Part shown: in pieces, positions 35,894 to 44,345 of the stretch | How positions within the stretch are numbered: position 1 is the first letter of the stretch | Layout: each line of letters begins with the position of its first letter | Source: Roseateles_E cavernae | Lineage (GTDB): Bacteria; Pseudomonadota; Gammaproteobacteria; Burkholderiales; Burkholderiaceae_C | Length of the DNA stretch: 64,000 nt | Direction of reading: 5' to 3' | Assembly (NCBI RefSeq): GCF_040187885.1 | Contig: NZ_JBDPLH010000006.1 | Coordinates: 186,001-250,000, forward strand | Notes under the pieces: generated by a model | Told to the model about the DNA's origin: nothing | The model's database searches: none | Seen by the model: only the letters and a program-made list of their open reading frames with translations | Program-made: the position numbers and the translations under genes

Positions 35894-36697
35894 ATGATTC
35901 AACGCCTTCTTCTTGGTGTGGCGCTCGCCACCGCCCTCGCTCCGGCCTGCGCAGCGGAACAGTTCGAGGCCTCGGCCGACATCTTCAACGGCAGCGGCTA
36001 TGGCCAGAGCTACCTCGGCGCAGGCGGCACGACACCGCTCTACAACCAGGCACTCGGCCAGGTGGTCGATGGCGGCAATGGCGCCTTTGACGCCTTCGGC
36101 TTCTACAACAGCGGCGTCGGCGCCCTGAGCCAGACGCGCCAGGTCGAGCTGCTCAGCGGGAACGTCTTCCGCTTCTTCGACACCTTCACCAACCATAGTG
36201 CGAGCAGCATCACGACCACGCTCAACTTCTTCGGCAACCTCGGCTCGGACGGCGACGAGTTGGTCCGCAGCACCAAGCCCGGCCTGCTGGTCAGCTGCGA
36301 GGACGACGGCAGCGGCAGTTGCGGCAGCGATCCGGTGCTGGCCCTGGTCTCGGGCAATAACGGCCTGGGCCGCGCAGCGATCACGCCCGACCGCTACAAC
36401 GTGGGCTTCTCCGTCACCGTGAAGCCCGGCGAGAGCCTGAGCTTGCTCAACTTCGCCTTCCTCGCCAGCGATGTGAACGGCCCGACCGTGTCCGATCTGT
36501 GGCTGGCCCAATCCACCGGCGAGTCGCTGCTGAGTGCACCGCGCCTGGACGGTCTGAGCGCACAGCAGATCGCCACCATGGCCAACTTCACGACGCCGGT
36601 ACCTGAACCAACGAGCTGGGCCCTGCTGGCCCTGGGCCTGGGCGTGCTGGCCTTGCGCCGCTCGCGCCTGACTCTTCGCCGGCCCTGTCCGGCTTGA
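35894..36697 (+). CDS. PEP-CTERM sorting-signal secreted protein
   Basis: A 267-residue protein with a Sec signal peptide (LLLGVALATALAPACAAE). The secreted body is of unknown fold, rich in Gly, Asn and Ser, with two Cys in SCEDDGSGSCGSD. It ends with a PEP-CTERM signal, VPEPTSWALLALGLGVLALR followed by RSR, the substrate of exosortase/archaeosortase systems that deliver proteins to the outer surface or exopolysaccharide. GGAG lies 10 bases upstream of ATG 35894. It is close behind the phosphoesterase and probably cotranscribed. No exosortase is in the window. Confidence 0.9.
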   Translation: MIQRLLLGVALATALAPACAAEQFEASADIFNGSGYGQSYLGAGGTTPLYNQALGQVVDGGNGAFDAFGFYNSGVGALSQTRQVELLSGNVFRFFDTFTNHSASSITTTLNFFGNLGSDGDELVRSTKPGLLVSCEDDGSGSCGSDPVLALVSGNNGLGRAAITPDRYNVGFSVTVKPGESLSLLNFAFLASDVNGPTVSDLWLAQSTGESLLSAPRLDGLSAQQIATMANFTTPVPEPTSWALLALGLGVLALRRSRLTLRRPCPA

Positions 36698-37021
36698 GCC
36701 GCCACATGAGTGTGGCCATCTGATGAACTAGAGAAGGCCGGCGTCTAGAGCGCCGGCCCCGAGCCGATCAGGCTCAGTTCAGTTGTGCGCCGCAAGAGCG
36801 GCGGCAGAGATTTTCAGAGGCTTCGACTTCACGACTTGGATTCCTGTACAGAGCCATGCTTGGCCTGATGTAGAAGGGGTCAGTGCAGAGCCGGACACTT
36901 TTCCAGGCCCTGTGTAAGTTAAACGCAGCCGGCTCGACTACTCGGTGAGACCTTGCCTGAGCCTTGCGCGGCTACCGGCTCGTCTTCTTGTGCAAACCTC
37001 ATAGCCTCAGGAGTCTTGTCT
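36698..37021 (+). other. Intergenic region upstream of the peroxidase gene
   Basis: This 324-base gap holds a short stem right after the PEP-CTERM stop (GCCACA-TGAG-TGTGGC, 36701-36716) and the larger hairpin at 36736-36758. It also contains a stretch near 36877-36920 reading GTCAGTGCAGAGCCGGACAC then TTTTCCAGGCCCTGTGTAAG, which resembles the terminal region of an IS256-type element; no transposase remains. The peroxidase ribosome-binding site AGGAG is at the right end. Confidence 0.35.
36736..36758 (+). terminator. 8-bp GC hairpin after the PEP-CTERM gene
   Basis: GGCCGGCG-TCTAGAG-CGCCGGCC is a perfect stem with a 7-base loop, 39 bases after the stop. There is no T-tract, so a terminator role is only possible. 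Confidence 0.4.
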
Positions 37022-38038
37022 ATGCCAAAGCTGCTTCTCTCTGCCGTGGCTGCCGCTACCGCTGCGTTGACCTCGACCGCATTTGCACAGTCGCCCGCGA
37101 CCGCGCAGATAGACCCCAAAACCGTCCTGGATCAGTTCGAGTCCACCTTCGGCAAGTTCGAAGGCTTTCGCCGCTCGGGTGCCAAGGGTGTTTGCGCCGT
37201 GGGCGAATTCGTCGGCACCGCAGATGCGCGCGCGCTGTCGACAGCCTCGGCCTTCAGCGGCAAGCCGGTGCCCGTCGTGCTGCGCTTCTCGGTGGGTGGC
37301 GCCAATCCGAAGGCACCTGACAACGCCAAGTCCCAGCGCAATATGGCTCTGCAGTTCAATCTGCCCGATGGCGAGTTGTGGCAGATGGGCAATATCTCGG
37401 CGCCGGTGTTTGGTGCTTCATCGCCACAGCAGTTCCTCGCGCGGCTGGCTTCTCTTCAGCCTGACCCCGCCACCAAGATGCCAGATGCGGCCAAGGTCAA
37501 GGCATTTGCAGATGCAAACCCGGAAGTGCTGCTGCAGGGCAAGTACTACGCATCCCAGCCGGTGCCGGCCAGCTTCGGCACAGTCAACTACTGGGGCGTC
37601 AGCGCCTTCGGCTTTGTCAACACCGCCGGCACAAAACAGTTCGGCAAGTGGATCTTCGAACCTGTGGGCGGCGTGCAAGGCCTGAGTGACGAGGAGGCCA
37701 AGACCAAGGGGCCGAGCTTCCTGTTTGATGAGCTCAGACAACGAGTCAAGGACGGCAAGGTCGCCTTTAATTTCAACCTGGAACTGGCTCAGCCCGGCGA
37801 CAAGATCGACAGCGCGACCGTACCGCTGCCGGAAGGACGCAAGAAGCTCAATCTGGGTTTGCTGAAAGTCACCTCGGTGGCCGAGGACGGTGGCGGCGCC
37901 TGCCTGACGATCACCTACAACCCCATGGTTCTTCCCAAGGGCGTGGAGCCGTCCGCCGATCCGATGATTGTCGCCCGCGCCGCCCCCTATGCAGTCGGGC
38001 TCGGTCGTCGCCTGACCGAGGGCGCGAAGCAGCAGTAG
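37022..38038 (+). CDS. Periplasmic catalase-related peroxidase (SrpA-like)
   Basis: A 338-residue exported haem protein of the small catalase-related group. A signal peptide (LLSAVAAATAALTSTAFAQS) precedes a shortened catalase core: FAGFRRSG-type start (KFEGFRRSGAKGVCAVGEF), PVPVVLRFSVGGANPKAPD, the distal-side segment MALQFNLPDGELW and NYWGVSAFGFVNTAG. The C-terminal YNPMVLPKGVEPSADPMIVA carries the end of the core. The classical catalase His-Asn pair context is altered, as in SrpA peroxidases, which use organic substrates to reduce peroxides. AGGAG is eight bases before ATG 37022. A partial copy of this gene lies at 33046-33171. Confidence 0.88.
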   Translation: MPKLLLSAVAAATAALTSTAFAQSPATAQIDPKTVLDQFESTFGKFEGFRRSGAKGVCAVGEFVGTADARALSTASAFSGKPVPVVLRFSVGGANPKAPDNAKSQRNMALQFNLPDGELWQMGNISAPVFGASSPQQFLARLASLQPDPATKMPDAAKVKAFADANPEVLLQGKYYASQPVPASFGTVNYWGVSAFGFVNTAGTKQFGKWIFEPVGGVQGLSDEEAKTKGPSFLFDELRQRVKDGKVAFNFNLELAQPGDKIDSATVPLPEGRKKLNLGLLKVTSVAEDGGGACLTITYNPMVLPKGVEPSADPMIVARAAPYAVGLGRRLTEGAKQQ

Positions 38039-38358
38039 CGAGTGCGAGGCTCGGCACCGGCTAGACGATCAGCTCGGATCTTCGGGACTTGTAGAAGATA
38101 CGGCCAGCACCATCTCCGCGTGCCGAGCCGCTTTATCGGGGGGATCCAAAGAAGACCTCTTGACAGGCACCGTGCACAAACCACGGTCAGCCCTCGACAG
38201 GTAGCCGACCAGAGTTTCAGCTCGGCAGCAGGTGCGCTTTCATGCGGTGCACAGGACATGATGTGAACGACGTGCTGGCGCCACGTTGCGCGTCATCGGA
38301 GTGAGGCAGGACAACCGTCGTCGATACTCCAGCCTCGCCATCGTCGAGCCCAAAAGCC
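38039..38358. other. Intergenic region between peroxidase and M14 peptidase genes
   Basis: A 320-base gap between convergent genes. A 9-bp inverted repeat GGCTCGGCA (38048-38056) and TGCCGAGCC (38121-38129) flanks about 64 bases. I see no convincing gene, terminator with T-tract or RNA. Confidence 0.4.
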
Positions 38359-40125
38359 CTACTCAGACACCTGCGCCGGCGCGGCGCGGCGCGGCGCAAC
38401 AGCAGCCCCTGCCCTCGCCTCGCCCAGCAAGCCCTGCCAGTACAGCTCGGCGCCCAGCAACACGGTGCGCATCTGGGTGCGCTGGGCGAGCACAAAGGCC
38501 TCTCCGTAGACCGTCTCGTCGGGAAACTCGGTGATCAGCGTGAAGGGCACGGTCGAGCGGCTGTCGTCCTGGATCAGGCAGGGTATGCCGTTGAGCAGCA
38601 GCGGCGCCGTGTCGGCATCGACCCAGTGCGCGCGCCACAGCCGCTGCTGGCGCGCGTTCAGCGCGGCCAGGGCCGGGTCTTGCGCCAGCCCCGCGCTCAG
38701 CGCCTCAAGAAAGGCCAGGCCATCCCGCCCCGGGTGTCGACGCAGGATCAGGAAAAATCCGCGCGGCAGCGCCCAGTCCTCGAAGCCCGGCGGCAGATAG
38801 CCGGCAAAGGGCCGGGTCCACTCATGGGCCGGATAGCCATGCAGGCTGAAATGCAGGCCGGCCCCGGTGCGCGCGATCGCCTCCTGGCGCGCGGCCTTCT
38901 CGCCCAGCTCGGCGCCGCTGCGCGCCTCCAGATCGTCGCCCAAGGCGGTGTAGCGCGCCGCGTGGTGCATATGGCGCGGGTTGCCGCGGATCAGGGCCTG
39001 GTGCAGGGCCGCGCCGTCGGGGTTCTCCAGCGCCACCAGCGCGTAATGGGCTTGGTCCTGCTGCTGCAAGACCTGGACTGCGCGCAGCGCGCCCACCACG
39101 CCCGAGCTTTCATTGGCATGCTGGCCAGCGCTGATCACGATGCCGGGCTTCGTGCCACGCCGGTGCAGGCCCGTGACCGGTCGGCCCTGGTGCGACAGGC
39201 AGGCAAAGCGCTCGCCCTGCAGCGGCGCCAGCCAGGCGGCCACCGCCTCGGGCGACAGCGGCGCAGCCTGCACGGCCAGGTCGTCCACCAATACTGGCTC
39301 GGACGACTGCGCCTGTGGTGCCGGCGCGCTCAGCAGCACCCTGACCCGCGTGCGGCCTGCGGCGGCGCGGATGTCGGGGATGATCTGGCCGGGCCGCAGC
39401 GTGCGGTCGCCCGGCGGGCGGCCGGCGCGGCGCTGGAAGAACTCCAGCACGGCAAAGTAGCAATCCTCGTGCAAGGCCTCGCGTGTGCTGATCAGCTCCT
39501 CGTCATAGGGCAGCGCGCGCTCGATGCCGCCGATCTCGACTTCGATGCGCAGCTGCTCGAAATAGGGTTCGGTCTTGCCCCAATGATGGCCGGCGACCGC
39601 CGCCATCGCCGCCTCGTAGGCGGCTCGATAGTCGCAGCCGGCCAAGGCCGCATCCTCGATCAGCCGGCCAGCGCGCCAGCTGCGCCGCCAGGCCAGCGGC
39701 GCGAAGGCCTGATCGATGGGCACGAACAGCGTCGCCAGCGGCCGTCCGTCGGCGCTGACGCGGGCCTCGGTCTGGGGCAGCGCGGCATCGGTCTCAAAGC
39801 CCAGTTCGCCCTCGCCCAGCAAGGCCGCCAGCGGATAGGCCTCGACCTTGAGCCGCTGCAGCACGGCTGGCGCCACCGTGATGAGCAGCAGCCGCCAGCC
39901 GGCCGGCAGCGCCAGCTCGCCTTCCAGCCAGGCGTGCAGCAGCGGTTTGTAGGCGCTGCGGATGCGGGCCGCGATGCCCAGCTCGGCCAGCGCCCGCTCG
40001 GCCTCGCGCCGCGCCGCCTCGTCCTCGAAGACCCAGGCCTCGAGGCGCTCGGGGCGCTCGCGCGCCGCCTGCTCCAGCAGCAGGTCCAGGCTGCGCGGCA
40101 GCGTGATGTCCAGCAGAGCACTCAT
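38359..40125 (-). CDS. Cytoplasmic M14-family metallopeptidase
   Basis: A 588-residue protein without signal peptide. The C-terminal half is an M14 zinc peptidase: GIVISAGQHANESSGVVGAL supplies the His and Glu ligands, VALENPDGAALH follows, and the third ligand His lies in GLHFSLHGYPAHEWTRP. The N-terminal half (residues 1-300) is an unfamiliar alpha/beta region. It is the last gene of the 19-kb transport/monooxygenase array, 31 bases after the GNAT gene. I infer that it trims peptides or acyl-amino-acid conjugates imported by the upstream transporters. Its substrate is not known. Confidence 0.75.
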   Translation of the reverse strand: MSALLDITLPRSLDLLLEQAARERPERLEAWVFEDEAARREAERALAELGIAARIRSAYKPLLHAWLEGELALPAGWRLLLITVAPAVLQRLKVEAYPLAALLGEGELGFETDAALPQTEARVSADGRPLATLFVPIDQAFAPLAWRRSWRAGRLIEDAALAGCDYRAAYEAAMAAVAGHHWGKTEPYFEQLRIEVEIGGIERALPYDEELISTREALHEDCYFAVLEFFQRRAGRPPGDRTLRPGQIIPDIRAAAGRTRVRVLLSAPAPQAQSSEPVLVDDLAVQAAPLSPEAVAAWLAPLQGERFACLSHQGRPVTGLHRRGTKPGIVISAGQHANESSGVVGALRAVQVLQQQDQAHYALVALENPDGAALHQALIRGNPRHMHHAARYTALGDDLEARSGAELGEKAARQEAIARTGAGLHFSLHGYPAHEWTRPFAGYLPPGFEDWALPRGFFLILRRHPGRDGLAFLEALSAGLAQDPALAALNARQQRLWRAHWVDADTAPLLLNGIPCLIQDDSRSTVPFTLITEFPDETVYGEAFVLAQRTQMRTVLLGAELYWQGLLGEARAGAAVAPRRAAPAQVSE

Positions 40126-40156
40126 GATCGATGGTGGGGTGGTTTGCGTTCGGTGT

Positions 40157-40714
40157 TTATATCGCTGTTGAGGCCGCGCCCGCCGCCAGCCCGGACTGAG
40201 CTGCGACAGGGGGCGGGCCGGGCAAGCGCTTCTCGAAGGGCAGCGAGCGCAGCGCCTCCAGGTCGGCATCGGGGGCGAACAGCGCACGGTAGCCATAGCC
40301 CAGATAGAGGCCCACGGCCTCGGGCTGGCGGCAGCCGGTGGTCAGGTAGATGCGCCGATAGCCCTGCCGCAGCGCGCGGCTCTCCAGCTCGATCAGCACG
40401 CGGCGGGCCAGGCCCTGGCGGCGCAGCCGGCGGTCGGTCCAGATGCGCTTGAACTCGGCGGTGTGCGGGTCGGCATGGCGCTTGAACGCGCCGCCGGCCA
40501 CCGCCCGGCCCTCGCGCAGCAGCAGCACAAAGCTGCCGCCCTGCGGCGGCGTGAACAGCTCGGCCGGATAGCGCTCCAGCTCGGTCTGGGCGCTGATGCC
40601 GTCGCGCCGGAAGAAGTCGCCGTAACGGCTGTCGTACTCATGGCGCAACTCGTCGATCAGCGGCTTGGCCAGCGGATCGAGCGGGCTGGTGTCGATGAAA
40701 TGGAATTCGCTCAT
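40157..40714 (-). CDS. GNAT-family N-acetyltransferase
   Basis: A 185-residue acetyltransferase. The acetyl-CoA-binding motif A is TDRRLRRQGLARRVLIELES, with the Q/RxxGxG/A form, followed by the aromatic motif B (GLYLGYGYRALF). The first strands (FVLLLREGRAVAGGAFKRH) fit the GNAT fold. It sits 12 bases after an M20 amidohydrolase and next to flavin monooxygenases. In the B. subtilis ytmI operon the same trio N-acetylates, oxidises and deacetylates S-modified cysteines, so it is a candidate amine-protecting acetyltransferase. Confidence 0.82.
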   Translation of the reverse strand: MSEFHFIDTSPLDPLAKPLIDELRHEYDSRYGDFFRRDGISAQTELERYPAELFTPPQGGSFVLLLREGRAVAGGAFKRHADPHTAEFKRIWTDRRLRRQGLARRVLIELESRALRQGYRRIYLTTGCRQPEAVGLYLGYGYRALFAPDADLEALRSLPFEKRLPGPPPVAAQSGLAAGAASTAI

Positions 40715-40726
40715 CGCTCTCCCCCT

Positions 40727-41959
40727 TCAGGCCAGATAGCGCTCGACCAGGCGGGCCCAGTAGGTCGCGGCCGGCGCCAGGACGGCGTCGTTGAAGTCGT
40801 ACTTCGGGCTGTGCAGCGCCGGGCCCTCGCCATTACCGATGAAGAGATAGCTGCCCGGCCGCGCCTGCAGCATGTAGGCGAAGTCCTCGCTGGCGGTGCG
40901 CGGACGGAAGTCCGCGTCGAGCTTGTCGGCGCCCAGGGCCTCGCGCGCCACCTCGCGGGCGAATTCGGTCTCGGCCGGGTGGTTGATCACGGCCGGGTAG
41001 CCGAGCCGGTAGTCGACCTCGGCCACCGCACCGAAGCTCTCGGCCTGGGCACGTGCCAGCGCCGGCACGCGCTGGCGCAGCAGCTCGCGCACCTCGGGCC
41101 TGAAGGAGCGTGCGGTCAGCTTGAGCTCCACGGTGTCGGGGATCACATTGGCCGCGAAGCCGCCGTGGATCGAACCCACCGTGACCACGCCCATGTCCAG
41201 CGGGTTGATATTGCGCGCCACCACGCTTTGCAAGGCGGTGATCAGATGCGCGCTGACCAGCACCGGGTCCACCGTCTCCTGCGGCTGCGCGCCATGGCCG
41301 CCCTTGCCGCGCACCGTGATCAGGGCCTGGTCGACCGAGGCCATCGCCGGGCCGTCGACACAGCCCAGATGGCCGGCGTCAACACAGGGCCAGTTGTGCA
41401 TGCCGAACACCGCATCAACCGGGAAGCGCTCGAACAACCCGGCGTCGATCATCTTCTTGGCTCCGCCGCCCATCTCCTCGGCCGGCTGGAAGATCAGCTG
41501 CAGCGTGCCGTCGAAATCGCCGTGCCGGGCCAGGTAATGGGCGGCCGCCAGCAGGGCCGTGGTGTGGCCGTCGTGGCCGCAGGCATGCATCACGCCCTCG
41601 TGCACGCTGGCATAAGGCAGGCCGGTGGCCTCGCGGATCGGCAGCGCATCCATATCGGCGCGCAGACCCAGGCGCTTGCCACCCTTGCCGCGGCGCAGGC
41701 TGCCGACCACGCCGGTGCCGGCAATCCCGGTGCTGACCTCGTAGCCCCAGGCCGACAGCCGCTCGGCCACCAGGGCCGCGGTGCGGTGCTCCTGGAAGGC
41801 CAGCTCGGGGTGCCGGTGGATGTCGCGGCGCAGCGCGATGAACTCGTCGAGATGGGTACTGATCTCGCGGCCGATGCGCTCGACCGCCTGCCGCGCCAGG
41901 GTCTGGCCCAGGCCCGGCGCGCGGTTCAGCACCAGGCTGCCATCATCGGCACCGCTCAT
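40727..41959 (-). CDS. M20-family amidohydrolase (deacylase)
   Basis: A 410-residue binuclear-metal hydrolase of the hippurate/N-acyl-amino-acid group. Metal-binding and catalytic motifs are LRADMDALPIREATG, HEGVMHACGHDGHTTAL, QPAEEMGGGAKKMI and HNWPCVDAGH; FRPRTASEDFAYMLQARPG gives the conserved C-terminal ligand. In the ytmI-type pathway the M20 enzyme removes the acetyl group from N-acetylcysteine after C-S cleavage. Its ATG overlaps the stop of the monooxygenase gene by four bases, so it is translated with it. Confidence 0.93.
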   Translation of the reverse strand: MSGADDGSLVLNRAPGLGQTLARQAVERIGREISTHLDEFIALRRDIHRHPELAFQEHRTAALVAERLSAWGYEVSTGIAGTGVVGSLRRGKGGKRLGLRADMDALPIREATGLPYASVHEGVMHACGHDGHTTALLAAAHYLARHGDFDGTLQLIFQPAEEMGGGAKKMIDAGLFERFPVDAVFGMHNWPCVDAGHLGCVDGPAMASVDQALITVRGKGGHGAQPQETVDPVLVSAHLITALQSVVARNINPLDMGVVTVGSIHGGFAANVIPDTVELKLTARSFRPEVRELLRQRVPALARAQAESFGAVAEVDYRLGYPAVINHPAETEFAREVAREALGADKLDADFRPRTASEDFAYMLQARPGSYLFIGNGEGPALHSPKYDFNDAVLAPAATYWARLVERYLA

Positions 41960-43305
41960 GCCGCCTCCGCTGCCGTAGCGGCTGTTGCATCAGGCCTGCC
42001 GGCATGGCGGCTGGCCTTGCGCGGCAGGCCCAGGTGCTCGCGCAGGGTCGCGCCGGGCAGCTCGCGGCGGTAGCGGCCGCGCGCCTCCAGCACCGGCAGC
42101 ACATGTGCGATGAAGTCCTGCAGGCCCTGGGCCTGCACCGGGAAGCCGAGGATGAAGCCGTCGGCCGCGCCGCTGTCGATCCAGTGGATCAGCTCGTCAG
42201 CGATGCGCTCGCCACTGCCGACGAACTGCGAGGCCGGCGTCGCCGCCTGCAGCGCCACCTGGCGCAGGCTCAGGCCCTGGGAACGGGCCTCGGCCTTGAT
42301 GCGGTCGGTGGTGGACTTGAAGCTGTTGCTGCCGATCTCGCCGAGCTCGGGGAACGGTTCGTCCAGCGGGTACTGGCTGAAGTCGTGATGGTCGAAATAG
42401 CGGCCCAGGTAAGCCAGCGCATCGTCGACGCTCAGCAGCTCACGGATCTGCTGGTACTTGGCCTGGGCCTCGGCCTCGGTGGCCGCCACCACCGGGCCGA
42501 CGCCGGGGAAGATCTTCACCGCGTCGGCCGCGCGGCCCTGGGCCCGGGCGCTGTCGCGCACCTGGGCGCGGAAGCTGCGCGTCTCCTCCAGCGTCGGCGA
42601 GCGGGTGAACACCGCGTCGGCGTACTTGCCGGCCAGCGCGATGCCGGCGTCCGAGGATCCGGCCTGGAAGATCACCGGCTGGCCCTGCGGCGAGCGGCCG
42701 ATGTTCAGCGGCCCGGCCACCTGGAAGAAGCGTCCCTTGTGATCCAGCTTGTGCAGCTTGGCCGGGTCGAAGAAGCGGCCGCTGGCGCGGTCGCGCAGCA
42801 GCGCATCGTCGTCCCAGCTGTCCCACAGGCCCTGGGTCACGGCCAGGTATTCGTCGGCGATCTGGTAGCGCAGCCCGTGCTCGGGATGGCTGCGGTTGTA
42901 GTTGCTGGCCGAGCCTTCCAGCGGGCTGGTCACGACATTCCAGCCGGCCCGGCCGCCGCTGATCAGGTCCAGCGAGGCCAGCTGGCGCGCCACCGTGAAC
43001 GGATCGCTATAGCTGGTGCTGACCGTGCCGGCCAGGCCGATCTTGCGGGTTGCGATGGCCAGGGCCGACAGAATCGTCAGCGGCTCGAAACGGTTGAGGA
43101 AATGCGGCAGCGACTTCTCGTTGATGAAGAGGCCGTCGGCGACGAAGGCGAAGGCGATGCCGGCCGCCTCGGCCTTGCGCGTGGTCTCGATGATGAAGTC
43201 CAGATTGACGCTGGCATCGGCCGGCCCCGAGGGGTGGCGCCAGGAGTGCATATGGCTGCCGGCGCCCTGCAGCATCAGGCCGAAGGGAATGGAGGTCTGG
43301 GTCAT
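41956..43305 (-). CDS. LLM flavin-dependent monooxygenase, NtaA/SnaA/DszA family (first copy)
   Basis: A 449-residue FMNH2-dependent oxygenase with a luciferase-like TIM barrel. Family signatures are LMLQGAGSHMHSWRHP, FVADGLFINEKSLPHFLNRF, GLAGTVSTSYSDPFTVARQL, SGGRAGWNVVTSPLEGSAS, LDHKGRFFQVAGPLNIGRSP and QAGSSDAGIALA. This family includes nitrilotriacetate and dibenzothiophene-sulfone monooxygenases and B. subtilis CmoJ (YtnJ). It needs a separate flavin reductase, which is not encoded here. A paralogue lies at 47124-48449. Coupled to the M20 gene downstream. Confidence 0.93.
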   Translation of the reverse strand: MTQTSIPFGLMLQGAGSHMHSWRHPSGPADASVNLDFIIETTRKAEAAGIAFAFVADGLFINEKSLPHFLNRFEPLTILSALAIATRKIGLAGTVSTSYSDPFTVARQLASLDLISGGRAGWNVVTSPLEGSASNYNRSHPEHGLRYQIADEYLAVTQGLWDSWDDDALLRDRASGRFFDPAKLHKLDHKGRFFQVAGPLNIGRSPQGQPVIFQAGSSDAGIALAGKYADAVFTRSPTLEETRSFRAQVRDSARAQGRAADAVKIFPGVGPVVAATEAEAQAKYQQIRELLSVDDALAYLGRYFDHHDFSQYPLDEPFPELGEIGSNSFKSTTDRIKAEARSQGLSLRQVALQAATPASQFVGSGERIADELIHWIDSGAADGFILGFPVQAQGLQDFIAHVLPVLEARGRYRRELPGATLREHLGLPRKASRHAGRPDATAATAAEAA

Positions 43306-43337
43306 GTGGTTTGAATCTCCGTGGGTTCGGTGCGGGC

Positions 43338-44345
43338 TCAGTCCGCAGAGTCCGGCTCCGGGGTGAAGCTGCGGGCCAGCAGCTCGACCGAGGCCAGGCG
43401 CTGATCGAAGTCCGGCACCGGGGTGTCGATCACGAACTCGGCGACGCCGAACTCGCGATGCAGCGCGTCGAGCGCGCTGCGCACCCGCTCGGGCGTGCCG
43501 GCGAGCACCTGCGGGCGCAGCTCCTCGATGCGGTAGTCCTCGGGCCGCTCGAAGCCGGCCTGGCGTGCGAACTCGGCCGCCGCGGCCAGGGTCGGCAGAT
43601 TGACGCTCTGGCCGGTGCTCAGGTGCAGCTTGTAGAGGCGCAGCGCGCCGGCCAGGCGCTCGGCCTCGGCCTGGGTCGCGGCGGCCAGCGCATAGAGGGC
43701 CAGCAGCGGCGCCCGGCCGCCGGCGCGGCGGTAGGCCTGCAGCGAGCGCTCGATATGGGCCGGGTCGCCGTTGAAATGGCCGGCATAGCAGAAGGCCCAG
43801 CCCTGGGCGGCCGCCAGCTCGGCGCTGTCGGGGCTGCCGCCCAGCAGGATGCGCTCGGGCAGCACCGGCGGCAGCGGCCCGGCCAGCGCCCGCCCCGGCG
43901 CCGCGCTCAGGAAGCCGTCCAGATCGGCCAGCAGCTGGGCGAAGGTCGGACCGTTCGACGGGTCGTGGCGGGCCTGCAGCGCACGGGTCGAGGCCGGCAG
44001 GCCGCCGGGCGCCTTGCCCACGCCCAGATCGACCCGGCCCGGCGCCAGCGCGGCCAAGAGCTTGAAGGCCTCGGCCACCTTGTAGGGCGCATAGTGCTGC
44101 AGCATCACGCCGCCCGAGCCGATGCGGATGCGCTGGGTGCGCGCCAGCAGGTGGGCGGCCAGCACCTCGGGGGCCGAGCTGGCCAGCAAGGCCGTGCCGT
44201 GATGCTCGGCCACCCAGAAGCGGTGATAGCCCAGGGCCTCGGCGCGCTGGGCCAGCAGGGTGGTGCGCTGCAAGGCCTCGGCGGCGGTCGCGCCCTCGGG
44301 GATGGGGCTTTTGTCCAGCAGCGAGAGTCGGTAGCTCATGGTCAT
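43338..44345 (-). CDS. LLM flavin-dependent oxidoreductase, MsnO8/YtmO type
   Basis: A 335-residue single-component luciferase-like protein, shorter than its neighbours. It opens MTMSYRLSLLDKSPIPEG and contains RFWVAEHHGTALLASSAPEV, RIRIGSGGVMLQHYAPYKVAE and FCYAGHFNGDP. This subgroup (about 330 residues) includes CmoO/YtmO of the B. subtilis S-(2-succino)cysteine operon. It overlaps the ABC ATPase gene by four bases. Starts at 44345 and 44339 are both possible. Confidence 0.9.
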   Translation of the reverse strand: MTMSYRLSLLDKSPIPEGATAAEALQRTTLLAQRAEALGYHRFWVAEHHGTALLASSAPEVLAAHLLARTQRIRIGSGGVMLQHYAPYKVAEAFKLLAALAPGRVDLGVGKAPGGLPASTRALQARHDPSNGPTFAQLLADLDGFLSAAPGRALAGPLPPVLPERILLGGSPDSAELAAAQGWAFCYAGHFNGDPAHIERSLQAYRRAGGRAPLLALYALAAATQAEAERLAGALRLYKLHLSTGQSVNLPTLAAAAEFARQAGFERPEDYRIEELRPQVLAGTPERVRSALDALHREFGVAEFVIDTPVPDFDQRLASVELLARSFTPEPDSAD

